A stretch of DNA of 64,000 nucleotides from Anastatus disparis. Lineage: Eukaryota > Arthropoda > Insecta > Hymenoptera > Eupelmidae. The DNA lies in NCBI GenBank assembly GCA_017163975.1, contig JAFFSR010000220.1, forward strand, positions 10,310,001-10,374,000. The letters run 5' to 3'. Below the pieces are notes generated by a model. That model had not been told where the DNA came from. It saw only the letters and a list, made by a program, of their open reading frames with translations, and made no database searches. The stretch's first letter is position 1. Every line of letters starts with the position of its first letter. Position numbers and translations under genes: made by a program. This document shows positions 45,213 to 56,809 of the stretch, piece by piece.

Positions 45213-46730
45213 TTATTCTTGGTTTGCTAAAGCTTCGAAGGGTACAAAGCCAATAACATAAAAACCATTGTCAGTTTTCTTAACACCGAATTTGACTCCT
45301 TGGTCTACAAAGGCTTGAGTGATGTCATGACCGACTCGGGAACCACCCTCAACAATGTCATGGAATAGAGTGTCAACGGTGTGGAGACCTTTGTTCACGA
45401 ATTTTTGAACATTGCTAATGCCCTTATCCACCTTCTCACCTACTTTGTTGGCTACTTTGTCTACAAATTCAGCTTTCTTGTGAACAATGTCGACTGGGAC
45501 CTAAAATCAAATTTTATTTATATTTTAATATTGACAATAAACATTTTTTTTCAATCATGTCAATTTAGGTACATTTTAAGATTTATGAAACATTAAATTG
45601 TTAAATATCTAATATAGTTTATAAAAATAATAACAATAGTAGGTTTAGTTAAAATCTGATAAAGTGATTTGTTCATAAACAGAAAATAGATAATTAGCCA
45701 TAAAATTAAATTCATATTTTACTACAACCATTCTCACAATTTTATCTAATTGATTTTTTGGCTTTTTAAGATTATAAATGAGATTTAAATTTTTTTTTTC
45801 GATGAAACAATATTCTGTATTATATATAAGTTATGTTTGGATTTTTTAAAAATTTTCTGATTAGTTGGAAATTAATTATAATCAGTTATTGTCCAAAGTG
45901 GTTTGGCTACTAGAGTAACCAAATACAGCCAAAGCGGTTCAAAATGAAAAAAAAAACATTCATAAATATCTCGAACTATAATATTCAGTATGATCACTCA
46001 CCTTTGCAACTTTCTTCAATCCATCAAATAAATCATTGAAGATTCCATCATCAGCCTGGAAAAAAATCAAGTATTATATTATGAATGTTAACTCAAAGAG
46101 GTAATTTTTTACTTTTACTTTTTTTACAAAATTTTATTAATTTTTAGAAAATATTTAGAATTTTGTATTTTAAAATCAGTTTCTAAATACTATTTTATTA
46201 AATGCTAAATTATGTTTTTACTAATATATTTTTTGTTTCATGATGATTAAATTTTAAAATATAAAAAAATTGTGAATTAATATTTTTAAAAGTGAATTCT
46301 CCAATTTTCATTTTAACTTAATTTTCAAATGCTTTTTCAAATTAAATTTACCCATTATTTTTTGTTTCTAAAATTTTTTTTTATTTCAGAAAAATTGTGT
46401 AAAAAAACCAAGTATTAAATTTAAAAAAAATTTGAAATAAATATTCTACTAACGAATTAAAATGTTACTTGATCATTAGTTTATTTTTTAGACTTCTTAC
46501 TGTTAACATATAAAATTTAATAAAAAAGTCGATGATCTATTCTTATTTTAGAAATAAGAATGTAGAAATTAAGAAATACTTTAATAGTTCTATTTTATTA
46601 TTTTTATTGTTATAAACGTAATTGTATTTTTAGGTAATATTAAAAGATTTTAATAAAAAAGACTTACGGTGGCAACTTGAAGAAGGCAGGCAGAAGCAAC
46701 AACAAGAGCGAAAAGTGCAACACGGGCCAT
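45213..46730 (-). CDS. Array copy 8: small secreted 11-mer-repeat protein (3 exons, intact)
   Basis: Minus-strand exons are 46668-46730, 46002-46055 and 45213-45500, phase 0, giving 134 residues. The signal exon MARVALFALVVASACLLQVA with T is nearly identical to copy 2. Exon 2 is shorter (ADDGIFNDLFDGLKKVAK) because the Pro-containing linker is missing. Exon 3 starts VPVDIVHKKAEFVDK and carries KVGEKVDKGIS, NVQKFVNKGLH and TVDTLFHDIVE. It ends with FVDQGVKFGVKKTDNGFY and VIGFVPFEALANQE. Exon 3 aligns with copies 1, 2 and 6 without a gap up to the DNG/PNG motif at codons 77-79. Closest relative is copy 2. No disabling change seen. Confidence 0.9.
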
Positions 46731-46819
46731 GGTAATGATTATATTTTTTTCTTCGTTTGATATCCTTAGGTAAGAACTATTCGAATATTCGAATTCCTGT
46801 GCTTCATCGTGACCTCCCT

Positions 46820-47002
46820 CGAACTTTATATAGGGAAATAGTTTGAAGCTAATGTTTGAATTTATCTGACGTAATGAGCATTATTATATTGTATATAATA
46901 TGTATATAAATTATCTTTATCATATCAATTATTTTATTTAACATTTCATTTAACTGATTTATATGAAAAACGATAGCTATCACCAATATTTAATCAGCTT
47001 TT
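46820..47002 (-). promoter_or_regulatory. Promoter of array copy 8
   Basis: TATATAAA (minus strand) at 46825-46832, 95 bases before the ATG. CRE-like TGACGTAATGAGCAT starts at 46867. ATCAGCTTTT at 46993-47002 stands where copies 1, 2 and 6 have GCTCAGCTTT. Confidence 0.7.
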
Positions 47003-47770
47003 TCCACGTACTTTCTATACTTTATTAAAGTAAATAATGAAAATTTGATAAAAGAAAGAAAAAGATTTCCCTTTATAGGTACAAATGTAAGAACGTGTAA
47101 TGAGTTAGAAATAACGATTACATTGTATTGTATTTGCCAGATTTCGAAAATTAAAAGAAATTTGATTATGTTTGATTATTCTGGAAACCATTTTCCGCTT
47201 GATTGCGGCAAATTAGTCATTTCTAGATATTACAATTAAAGCGTTTTTTAATGAATTTTAAGACGATTTTGTTAAATAAAAATTTTCGGGCTTTTGATTC
47301 CCATTCTTTTTTATAATTCAAAGATATATATTTTTTACATATAAAATTACAATTAATGTTATTGGTATCTTTTTCACTCGTTTGGTACTACTTTTAGCAC
47401 TCATATTTTAATGTTTATTTTTAAATTTTATATTACTTTCATACTTGAAAGTTCAAAAAACTGAAATAAATTGACTATTTATTTGTTAATATTGCAATGA
47501 CAAAATATTACTATTAATAATGGCCATAAATTGTAATATACACCATTTCTAATGTTTGCATTCCTACCAGCTCATCACTGTCAATAAAAACCAAAATTAT
47601 AACGATTTAACGCTTAAAAAGTGTTTGAAATCGAATAAAAATGTATTATTGAAACTAAAATTTTACTCTATTAGAGTGAATTTCATTATTTTTGCTTTTA
47701 ACTCCAAAAGCAGAGTAAATTTTTCATTGTACTTATATAGTGCATTGTATGTAAATAAAGTAAGATTTAT

Positions 47771-47845
47771 GGTAGCAGCTTGAAGAAGACAGACAAATGC
47801 AACAACCGTGAAATGAAAAAGAAATGCAACAGCGTTACGAACCAT
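47771..47845 (-). pseudogene. Array copy 9: solitary first exon
   Basis: The minus strand encodes MVRNAVAFLFHFTVVAFVCL then LQAAT, clearly an MAR-type signal exon (compare copy 7), two codons longer. The donor is mutated: ACC is followed by ATAAAT instead of GTAAGT. No exon 2 or 3 lies between it and copy 8, so it cannot form a normal gene. It marks the right-hand end of the recognisable array. Confidence 0.75.
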
Positions 47846-47849
47846 AGCA

Positions 47850-50800
47850 AAGGTTTTAAGTTTATTTTTTTGTATCTTAACAAAAAACAATATGAACAAT
47901 TCCAACATTGAATCCTTTATACCACACCTGTTCGAAGTTTGTAAAAGAAAATATTTCAAGCTCTTGTGGAGACAACATTGTCTTTAAAGTATTCGTTTAT
48001 TCATAACTTATTTGTAATTTAATATTTAATAATAAGAATATAAATCTACAACTTTTGATTTACAGATCCTAAAATTGAAAAAAAATATACAAGATTGACG
48101 ATTAAATAAAAAGGTATTTCTACTGAAGTATTGTTGAATTTAAAAAAAAAACTTTTATTTCTTTTCAATTTATTTTATTTTTTTACATTAAATTTACCAT
48201 TCAACAAATCTACACATTAATTTAATGCATTTTGAATTTTGTTGCTAATCATATTACTAAAAAATATGTTAACATAAATTTAAAAAAAGAACTTGACTAA
48301 TTTGTAAAAGCAAAACATAAATCTCACATCTTATCAAAATGGTAAAAATAATATCAATTTTTTGTTAAAATTCTTTTCTTTCAAATACTCAAGAAAATTT
48401 CTCTACAGATCCAATAATAAAGTCTAAAGATCAATAAGTTTTTACCAATAAACTTCAACGAAGCATCCCCCTTTTCATGCTGTCGAAGGTAAGGATTTTT
48501 CGGAAACAGAACAAGTAAAACGCCAAGGACGTATTTATTTCTTATTCATGGTATATCTTGTTTTGTATAACGCACGTGATCAGTATCATCGATGACAAGT
48601 GGAAACAACGAAAAGAGAATACGTAAGGAGGCGCGAGAATCTTGAATCTTTGTAAAAATGAGAAGAGAAGAAGAAGAAGTTGAAGAAATACGAAAGATTT
48701 AATGAGGAATCGAAATGAAAAGAGAGAGCAAGGAGTAACGGATAAAAACTGGTCTCTCAATGAAAAATATATAAGACGAGAATAAAGATTGACAATTCAA
48801 CAATGAGTTGCGATCGTGCGTAACATTAACATAATGTATCGTCTTGATTTAACGTATTTTATTTATAGATTTGTTATGAAGGATTCTGTACAATATTTAA
48901 AAAATCGAAGAAAAATATAAAAAGTAATATTGATGAAAAAATTTCATTTCTTTTTTAAAAATATTGATATGATTCTTTAGAATAATATAATTTAATAATC
49001 AATTTTGTAAAACTAAATACTCTTTATATAAAATTATCAAAATTCTTTTCTACAATATTATAGTTACTTTATTAAAAGCATTATAACTAAATTGTCTTTA
49101 TTATGCATACATACTTCATAAATATTAAAATAAATATTAAAATAAAAATAATTCCATAATTTTCACACAAATACTAAATCTACAATGAATTCAACCTGTC
49201 ATCGCTCATCTTTTATTTCTCAAGTGTTGAAAAGGCTATGAAATTTTTTTCTATGCCACATAATGCGCGCGAGCTTAATTACTGACCGGATTTTTCATTC
49301 AATTAAAGTTCCCGTCGACGTAAAAACAATTATTTCATGTCTGTTACTGAATGCGCAAGGACAAATTCTTTTTATCTTTCGAGAAACCATATTGCAATCT
49401 AGAAAATTATTTTCAATTTTTTATTTGTCAAATTCTCCAAATTCAATTATAAAACTGGTATATTGCTTGCTTTCTTTATGAAATTGTATTTTCGATACGA
49501 ACATTCGTAAGCAACATTTCAGTTTCAAAATTAAAAAAATTAGACCAGGGAATAAAGACGCATGTTCCCTCGAGAATAAGATTTATGGAAAAAAGCAAGG
49601 TTGTGATCACTGTGAAAAAATCGGTTTTGGTCCCGTGTTGCATGTAGTGATTCATTTCTTGTTCAATTATGACCACTTTTTGAACCTAAAAAAATAATGT
49701 TATTTTAGGAGTATCAAGTATCGCGTTATATAGATACAAAGAATCAAAATTAAAGTCAAACTTTAATTTTGATTTTTTGTACTGCTTGGATAATTCAGAT
49801 ATAGGAATATCGTAAATATATTAAATATAGAGTTTCATTCAAAATAACTTCATAGTATCAATAAATGAGACGGACCTGGCAAAATCTGCCAAGATTTTAT
49901 ATGAAGGTTGGACTTGGTTTTGCAACCCAACGCTTCAAATAAATGTTTGTTTGATATTCATTAACTCAATATAATTAAAACTTTTTAAAATTTTGTATTT
50001 GTTCAAAATTCTGTGAATTTTTAAAAATTTAGATTATATTATTATTTGACATCAATTAAATATAAAAAATTTTCTATAAACTTTGTCATTTCTTCCAAAA
50101 TAAAGGATAAAGTAGCGCTTTACTTTGATAGAAATAATATGCTCTTTACACCCTATAATAATTTTTAGGCAAAACGTCTCTTAATCCGCTTTAAGAGTTA
50201 ATAAAGAGCTTTAAATAAATTTGTTTTAATTATTTCTTTTTATTTTCTTTTATTGTTTATTATTAATTATGATAATAAGACCTTAATTAAACTTAATAAA
50301 TAAATAAAATTGAAAATCTTCCGATTCAATCAATATTTTTACATCATTAAATTATAACAATATCCATTTAAAATTATTCATCTTCAATTTTTCATAAAAA
50401 TAAAAATAAGGAAAAAAATAAACAGATTTTTCACATCATATTATTTAAATCTTACATATTTTCAAGTACATTCAACTAGTTAGAATCAACTTCATAAATT
50501 GCGTATTCCAAGTACCGCCATATATATTATTACCCTGGTCTTTAATTTGTCGCGTTAAAATCCGAATGTAATCAATTTCTCAAACGCTTCATAATAAAAT
50601 GCACCTTGAGAAAACTTACCTTTTACAGCGACGTATTTCACGATCGCAAAAAAAAAAAATTTTCCTTTTTTTTCTTACTTTAACGTACACCTTACAAATT
50701 ATCATGAATTTATATGCGTATCCTAAGGTATCATTTCTTAAGTTTAAACATTCGTTCAAGATGCAAGTAAAGTTGATTAGAAAATAAAAAATAATATTGC

Positions 50801-52980
50801 TTCTTTTCTATCTTTTATTTTTAAGGCTTAGAAGTCGTTTTATATATACACAAGAATGACATCAGTTTGGAATAGCTGTATATTAACATAGTGTGCGTGT
50901 ACGTGTGTGTTTCATACACAGCTGGTGGTCATATAGTTTAAGCATGAAATATTCGCATTTTATGGTTTTGCGTTCAAGTGTTATGATTACTGTGTGGTCA
51001 CTCTAAACTTTGTGCAAATTGTTGATTTCACGTTGGTTTTATACACGCTCATTAAAATTATAATAATGTATAATGGCCATAAACTTAAATATACATATGT
51101 ATGTAAACAAATTATTTTATTTGAAGTTTTATAATTAATAATTTGAATATATTTCTAGTGACCATTAAAATATTGACATTTCTAAAAAAAATTTAATAAA
51201 AATTTTTTTTATGTAAAGTTGCTACTTATCATATTTCTTTAAAGTTTAATTTAATTAAACAACTCAATTCCATGATCATCGATTAAATTAATAATGTAAA
51301 AGCCTTTGGATACTTTTCATATTTGCAAAAAAGACATAAAAAATATCAATTTACACAAAAAAAGAAAGAATACGTAGCCGAGATAATGACAACGAGTTAT
51401 ACATAATTTAAAAGTAAAAGTAAAAAGAATAATGAAGATTTCTAAAAGTCTCATAAGAAGCACTAGTTTATATTCAGTTCCATATCCACTTTTTCCTCGA
51501 CACACGACGATACTCTTGCGCGGGTGTGCATGTGTGATCATAATAAAAATTGAAGTAATTTTTTTCTTTTTTTCTTTGATTTGTCAAAAACGAGAAATTC
51601 AAGAATTTGTCATTTTCACCGCAGGGGAATATCATAAAAGCTTTCTGACGTCAAGAAACATACGCTTTATAATTGCACAATCATATATGTATATATATAC
51701 ACAAGTTTATTGTTCCAGTATTACACCATTAAATTTTCACGTTTACCTATACCAGAAACTTAAACTAAAAAAAGAGTTAACTTTTTTATGGTCATATTTG
51801 ATATTCTATAAGAATTTTATTTATGAACTTTTAAAATCATAAAATCGGTGATATTTTACATGAAGTATATTTTAAATGTTTCTTATGTTATGCACTACAA
51901 AAGTAATATTACTAGAAAAAAAAGTAAATAAACAAGATTCTTATACAAGAACATAAATATTGTTGTTACAGTTAATTTGTATGCAAAATAAGTTAAAATT
52001 AATGATTACACACTCGCGCATGGCACTCATTTTACTTTAATTTTAAACAATTTGTTATCTCACTTTGTTAATCTGCAACTTGTCGAGCGTTATTTAAGTG
52101 ATTGACTTATATTAAATTTAACAATAAATATTCAGCGCTTAGAATTGAATTTTGCGTTATTGAAATAATTCATATAAATGCTTCTTGCTTCATTAAATCT
52201 TTAATTTTTCTCTTCTTAAATATCATTAAGTCGCATAAAACATTCTTCGGATGAACGAAGCGTTAGACTGTAATAACCTTCGGTACGAGAAACGTCAGAG
52301 AACATTCCATATATTCAATTTTCTTGTGTGTATGGAATCCTACACAAATATACTTAATTATAGAAAAAAAAAGAAAGGTTTTTTTTACTTACTCATGAAA
52401 TATGTGAGACACGCCTACGCATCTGTCTTTTATACGTTAGTTACATAGTAAATATCTCATCATATATTGACAATAGGTTATTTCTGTACATCATTTACTC
52501 GTGCAATTTTTTTTCTTTCTTTTATTTGCACTTGACTACTGCATACATAAATGTCATGCTAATGGAGAAAGTTTTTGACGTTCGGGCCACTGTATAAAAG
52601 CAATAATCAAGTTTTTCTTTTGCTTTTTTTTCGTTACAATTTTTACGTTACATTAAAATAGCAATGTAAATTCTCACGTACTCGAAGAGAGAAAATCACT
52701 TTTCGTGATTGTCGTGTGTGCAATTGCTTTTTGAAATTTGTCAATCTTATTATTTTTTTTTTGTTTTCTTTTGACTGCAACTGGCGGAGTGACACTTTTG
52801 TAAAGGAGACGAGAAAGTTGATAGAGTTGACATGGAAAATGTAAGCAATTTTAAACTATCAACGGTTTTTATTTTCATGTGTGTAATATAGTGCTATGAT
52901 GTTGATGAATTTATATGCCTCTGTAAGATGAGCTTTCATTTTTTTTTTCTTCTTACTGTTTGCAATATAGTATGAGAAAG
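47850..52980. other. Intergenic or intronic AT-rich region, no gene seen
   Basis: I see no exon with recognisable content or a conserved frame. Short frames (for example at 49263, 50599 and 51432) are low-complexity or lysine/phenylalanine-rich and have no supporting splice or start context. Confidence 0.4.
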
Positions 52981-52984
52981 ATTG

Positions 52985-53180
52985 AGATCGTCAGTGGCTC
53001 ATTCGGTAGAGTGATGGATTCGTAATCTCGAGGTTCCGAGTTCGAATCCCGCTTTTAACCTATTGATACAAATACCACTGTACGTTATATATGCTTTGTT
53101 CACAAACACACTGATGACCTTCGCCGCTAATTAGCATCAATATGATAGCATAAATACAGTGACGTTAAAATTAAAAAAAA
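52985..53180 (+). mobile_element. tRNA-derived SINE, full length
   Basis: Head GTCAGTGGCTCATTCGGTAG, GGATTCGTAATCTCGAG (loop reads CGT, threonine-like) and GAGTTCGAATCCCGC. The body is as in 10685-10893, ending GTGACGTTAAAATT and an A tail. Flanks AGTATGAGAAAGATT and AGTATGAGCAAGAGT look like a target duplication with a few changes. Confidence 0.9.
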
Positions 53181-53199
53181 AAAAGTATGAGCAAGAGTG

Positions 53200-54024
53200 A
53201 AAGAAAATCTTTATTTTGCGATTTTATGAACAATTTATTTTCGTTGGTTTATGTAGTATATTTTACTAGACTATAATTTATTCATTTGATTTAATTGCTG
53301 CAAAAATTAAATCGGATTAATAAAATAAAATTGTTAGTTTAGTGAAATTATTTAATTACATATTGATTCAAATTTTTAATAAATTTATAAATTAATGATG
53401 ACAATTAAATGAAAATTTGGTAAAAATAAATAAAAAAGTCTGCTTTAAATAATTCGCATCCTCGGGCATAATAAGAATATACGTGGACGATTACATTTTA
53501 ACGGAAGCATAATTAGTGATTGATGTAATACACGAAAATTCAAATTACCATGCAGAATTCATGTGAACATTTGCACTGAACATCATAAATTGGTCATTAA
53601 ATTTGCTTTTTTTTAAAATAAATTTACATTTAAGTTATATGTTCATTGAATTTAATGTATATACGAGTAAATTTTTATACCTTAAAAGTACTTAAAATTT
53701 AAAAACAATTTTAAATTCTCTTGTATTATAACGTGAGAAAAAAATTTTTTAAAATTTTAAATTCGATTTTACTAATTAAACAAATCTTTTTTTACCTACA
53801 ATATCTATTATACTAAGTAATTTAGAAATTGTATTTTTATCCTATAACATGATAGTTGCTTTGATATAGCTGTAGAAGAATTGCAAAATAGATTGTTAAT
53901 TGAGTGAGTAATGAGTTATTATTGATTTTAAAAACATAATTAAAATTAAAAAAAAATTCTATGATCAGCTAATTGATAGAATCTTCTCAAAATACAACAG
54001 AAAATACAACATTAGAGAATTTTT
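53200..54024. other. AT-rich spacer
   Basis: Nothing recognisable was found. Confidence 0.4.
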
Positions 54025-54200
54025 TTAATTTTATTGAACGTCGCTGTACTTATGCTGTCATTACGATACTAATTAGCGACGGAGATCGTCAGTGTGTTTG
54101 TGAACAAAGCACATGTAATGTACAGTGGTGCTTGCTTCAATCGGTTGCCGAGAGCGGGATTCGACCTCGGGACCTCGAGATTACGAATCCATCACTCTAC
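54025..54200 (-). mobile_element. SINE, 3' portion, interrupted by a retrotransposon
   Basis: Inverted SINE body: TTTGTGAACAAAGCACATGT, AATGTACAGTGGTGCTT, then GATTCGACCTCGGGACCTCG and GAGATTACGAATCCATCACT. It stops in the anticodon arm at CTCTAC, where the retrotransposon begins. The remaining head is at 56770-56809. Confidence 0.9.
54185..54200. repeat. Target-site duplication, left
   Basis: GAATCCATCACTCTAC, identical to 56770-56785 on the other side of the retrotransposon. Confidence 0.95.
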
Positions 54201-54637
54201 TTTTGTTTTTTTTTTGTTTTTTTTTTTGTTTAAATTGTTTTTATTGAGATGAATACATTATGACATGTAGAGGTACATATTTGTTACAAAAAAACAACCA
54301 AGAAAAAAAACTGTGTATACATGAGTGAACGCAAAGTACATTATGAGTCATTTTGCCTATATAATAGGGCTCGCAGACTAAATAAGATTGTTGTTAAGGT
54401 ATTAAGTGATTTGGGTGTTCTTAAGAAAAAAATAGTCTTAAAATAGACTAATTATATCATTGACTTACGATCGTATGTTCAAATCTGGAAAAATCCATTA
54501 TAGGAAAAAAAAACCAGAATATCGGTGATTTGGGATACACTCTCTGGGGAGTGTTTACAAAAAATATAGAGGATGGGTCGTTTATTTACAATATATACAA
54601 TATATACAAAGTATTTACAGTAGAGAAAGCCCAAGAG

Positions 54638-54967
54638 CTAATACATATAATAGTTTCGTTGGTTACAGGATTGTAAGATATTATTCGCTTTTAATACAAA
54701 ACTATAATATAAGTTATAATTTGAGCAGTATTTTGTAATTAATATACCGGTTCCTCCATCTTGGAATGAGTTTGGCCTGTCTGTTTGAATAAGGTTATAA
54801 TCTTGAAAAGACATATGGTGTTTGTTATTAATTTTTGTTTCATTCGGTAAAGTAATGTTAGGTTTATGTGTTTCAAAAAACTTGAGTAAACTATATCTTT
54901 TAGCATTAGTTATTAACGAGTTAACATTAATTGAAATTATTGAGAGAATCTTAATTATTTCTCCCAT
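54638..54967 (-). pseudogene. ORF2 fragment: start of an APE-type endonuclease
   Basis: Overlaps the end of ORF1 by 13 bases in another frame (ATGGGAGAAATAA), a usual arrangement in this class. It reads ISINVNSLITNAKRYSLLKF, then HKPNITLPNETKINNKH, which corresponds to the N-terminal metal-binding motifs (N-x-NSL / P-I-x-L-x-ETK) of the apurinic-type endonuclease. After about 75 residues the match is lost and a stop follows. The catalytic glutamate is represented by the E of NETK; all later catalytic residues and the reverse transcriptase are absent. Confidence 0.75.
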
Positions 54968-56547
54968 GATAGATTAAGTTTTTCAAAAATAAAATTTATC
55001 TTACAATTGTGTTCAGCGATTTGCGCTTGAATATTGTTGTGTAGTACCGCTAGCATATTCGTCAACTCGTTTTTAAAATTACCAAAGAGATTCTCTACCG
55101 TGTTAATGATACTGATCTGTTGGGTGGCGCCCTCACTGGGAGCCACGGCTGATGTTCTCTGCGCTCGATGTGTTGGGGATATATGTGCAGCTGATTTCCT
55201 TGAAGTAATATTTGCATATGAAGTATTGAGTTGTCTTGTTTCTGTTCTAGTGCAGTTAGCCTCAGCTATGGTCGCTTTCTTTTTATTTTTCGTCTCTTGT
55301 ATAAATTTTTGAGCAAATTTTAGGAATGGGCACCCTCTGTAGTTGGCTGTGTGGCCCAGTTGTTCACAGTTAACACAGTAAGGTGGCGTACTGTTGTCTT
55401 CTTTCTTACGTTCACATTTACCGAAGCCATGGTTCTCTTTACATTTGACGCACCTGTAACCTAAGATGCAGTTCAGACTTGAGTGCCCCACCCGTTGGCA
55501 CATATGACACTGATAAATGGATTTTTTTCTAAACACCTCCCATCTTACTTTAATATTTAAAATGTTTTTAACATTAGTTAAATTTTTTACGATACTACAG
55601 TTGTCTAGTTGTATAAGTAGGTGAGACTTTTGGGGACACGCTTCACTCACCTTGAGTTTTTCACATTTTTTTATGACAATATTTGGAAGATTTAAGCTGT
55701 TAATCTCCTCTTTGACTTCTTGTGGCGTGAAGATGTCATTAATACCTTTCAGCACAATAAGTTTATTTTTCTCGTAGCGAGGTGTGAAGGTAAAATAAGG
55801 TATCTGTAGCGACTTCAGTTGAGTTTTAACCTTGTTAAAACATTCTGTATTGTCGGTGATGATTGTTTGTTCCTTGTCTTGGAAATCTTTGAGGTAAAAA
55901 TGTTTTTTATCGACTGATTGTGATAAAGCATTTATTAACGATTTAGCAGATTCATGATAGGTGTAGATGGGGGGTGGTTTAACATTCCTTACAGTATGCG
56001 CGTTGCCCGTGTCGCCGGCTCCAGCGTCGGCCATGTTGGCAGATTCACTATCCTTGTTTAACATGTTAAATGGATTATGAAGCTTTGTTTCATTTGTGTT
56101 TGTAGCACTTGGTATTTGAGATTTTGGTAGTTTGTTGCACTTCCTAGGAAATACCCAATCATTTTCGTTTTCTTTACTGATTTCACTTTGGAGATCCGTG
56201 TTGAATATTTCAGTAATGGACTTGGCTATATCTTCTATAGAGCCAGCGTTGGAAGCCGTTGACATCAGATTATCTTGGTTGTAGCCATTTTGTTTCTGCA
56301 ATACTTGATCTGCGTTAAATTTGTAGCGTGCGCTACTTGATTTAAAATTCGGTTTTATTGGACATTGTTTAGGAGTTCCAAATTCTTTTATGGCCATTTT
56401 ATATTGTTTATCAATAATATTAGTGATTGGTGTATCTTCTTTAAATACCTTCGATGAGAGAGCGTCACTTTGTTCTTTCGCATCAGAGTGCTGTGATAGT
56501 TTACGTTTAGCGCTCAACGCAGGTTCGGCCTGACTTGGCGTAGCCAT
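54955..56547 (-). CDS. Retrotransposon ORF1 (gag-like nucleic-acid-binding protein)
   Basis: 530 residues, uninterrupted. The ATG at 56547 opens MATPSQAEPALSAKRKL. Residues 1-190 are polar and low-complexity. Residues about 190-340 (PPPIYTYHESAKSLINALSQ to VRWEVFRKKS) look like the PRE_C2HC-type domain that precedes zinc knuckles in Jockey-clade ORF1. Three CCHC knuckles follow: C347-C350-H355-C360, C366-C369-H373-C378 and C391-C394-H399-C406. The C-terminal 120 residues end in a short helix-rich segment. The family binds element RNA in ribonucleoprotein particles. The lack of any disabling mutation suggests a recent insertion. The opposite-strand frame at 55034-55312 is a shadow. Confidence 0.9.
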   Translation of the reverse strand: MATPSQAEPALSAKRKLSQHSDAKEQSDALSSKVFKEDTPITNIIDKQYKMAIKEFGTPKQCPIKPNFKSSSARYKFNADQVLQKQNGYNQDNLMSTASNAGSIEDIAKSITEIFNTDLQSEISKENENDWVFPRKCNKLPKSQIPSATNTNETKLHNPFNMLNKDSESANMADAGAGDTGNAHTVRNVKPPPIYTYHESAKSLINALSQSVDKKHFYLKDFQDKEQTIITDNTECFNKVKTQLKSLQIPYFTFTPRYEKNKLIVLKGINDIFTPQEVKEEINSLNLPNIVIKKCEKLKVSEACPQKSHLLIQLDNCSIVKNLTNVKNILNIKVRWEVFRKKSIYQCHMCQRVGHSSLNCILGYRCVKCKENHGFGKCERKKEDNSTPPYCVNCEQLGHTANYRGCPFLKFAQKFIQETKNKKKATIAEANCTRTETRQLNTSYANITSRKSAAHISPTHRAQRTSAVAPSEGATQQISIINTVENLFGNFKNELTNMLAVLHNNIQAQIAEHNCKINFIFEKLNLSWEK

Positions 56548-56769
56548 TTTGAATTTTAGGTTAAGGACGCACTTATAATTTTGATGTTAATAAAACACCT
56601 CACTATCGAGCAAAAAGGCCATAGCCATTGTTTACGGACGACAATAATACAATTATTCACACTCTCAACAATTTAAGTTCACCGAGAATATTGTTATTGC
56701 GATAATTGAGCGAATTTTACTGGGAGACACAGAGAGCGATGTGCACCCGTTCGTTCCTCAAGTCGCTCT

Positions 56770-56785
56770 GAATCCATCACTCTAC
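56770..56785. repeat. Target-site duplication, right
   Basis: GAATCCATCACTCTAC, matching 54185-54200 base for base. Confidence 0.95.
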
Positions 56786-56809
56786 CGACTGAGCCACTGA
56801 CGATCTCTT
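56770..56809 (-). mobile_element. SINE, 5' head, separated by the retrotransposon
   Basis: Inverse of GAGATCGTCAGTGGCTCAGT then CGGTAGAGTGATGGATTC. Joined to 54025-54200 it restores one complete SINE with a single copy of the target sequence. Confidence 0.9.

Larger units (their letters stand above)
54201..56769 (-). mobile_element. Jockey-like non-LTR retrotransposon with ORF2 largely deleted
   Basis: On the minus strand the element runs from a 5' UTR (AGAGCGACTTGAGGAACGAA) through a complete ORF1 and the first part of ORF2 to a 3' UTR and an A-rich tail (54202-54231). A 16-bp perfect target duplication flanks it. The reverse transcriptase and most of the endonuclease are missing although both ends are present, so this is an internal deletion rather than usual 5' truncation. 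It is nested in a SINE, hence younger than that SINE. It would depend on another element for mobilisation. Confidence 0.9.

Noticed and set aside
45381..45596. Plus-strand frames over array exon 3 (also at 18475, 23844, 29208 and 40864)
   Set aside because: Antisense shadows of the minus-strand exons; they look similar to each other only because the exons are paralogous.
51432..51842. 136-codon plus-strand frame
   Set aside because: Low-complexity Ile/Phe/Lys/Ser composition, no recognisable domain and no conserved context; likely chance in AT-rich DNA.
53973..54233. 86-codon plus-strand frame
   Set aside because: Runs across an inverted SINE and the retrotransposon tail; not a gene.
55034..55312. 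92-codon plus-strand frame
   Set aside because: Shadow of the retrotransposon ORF1 on the other strand.
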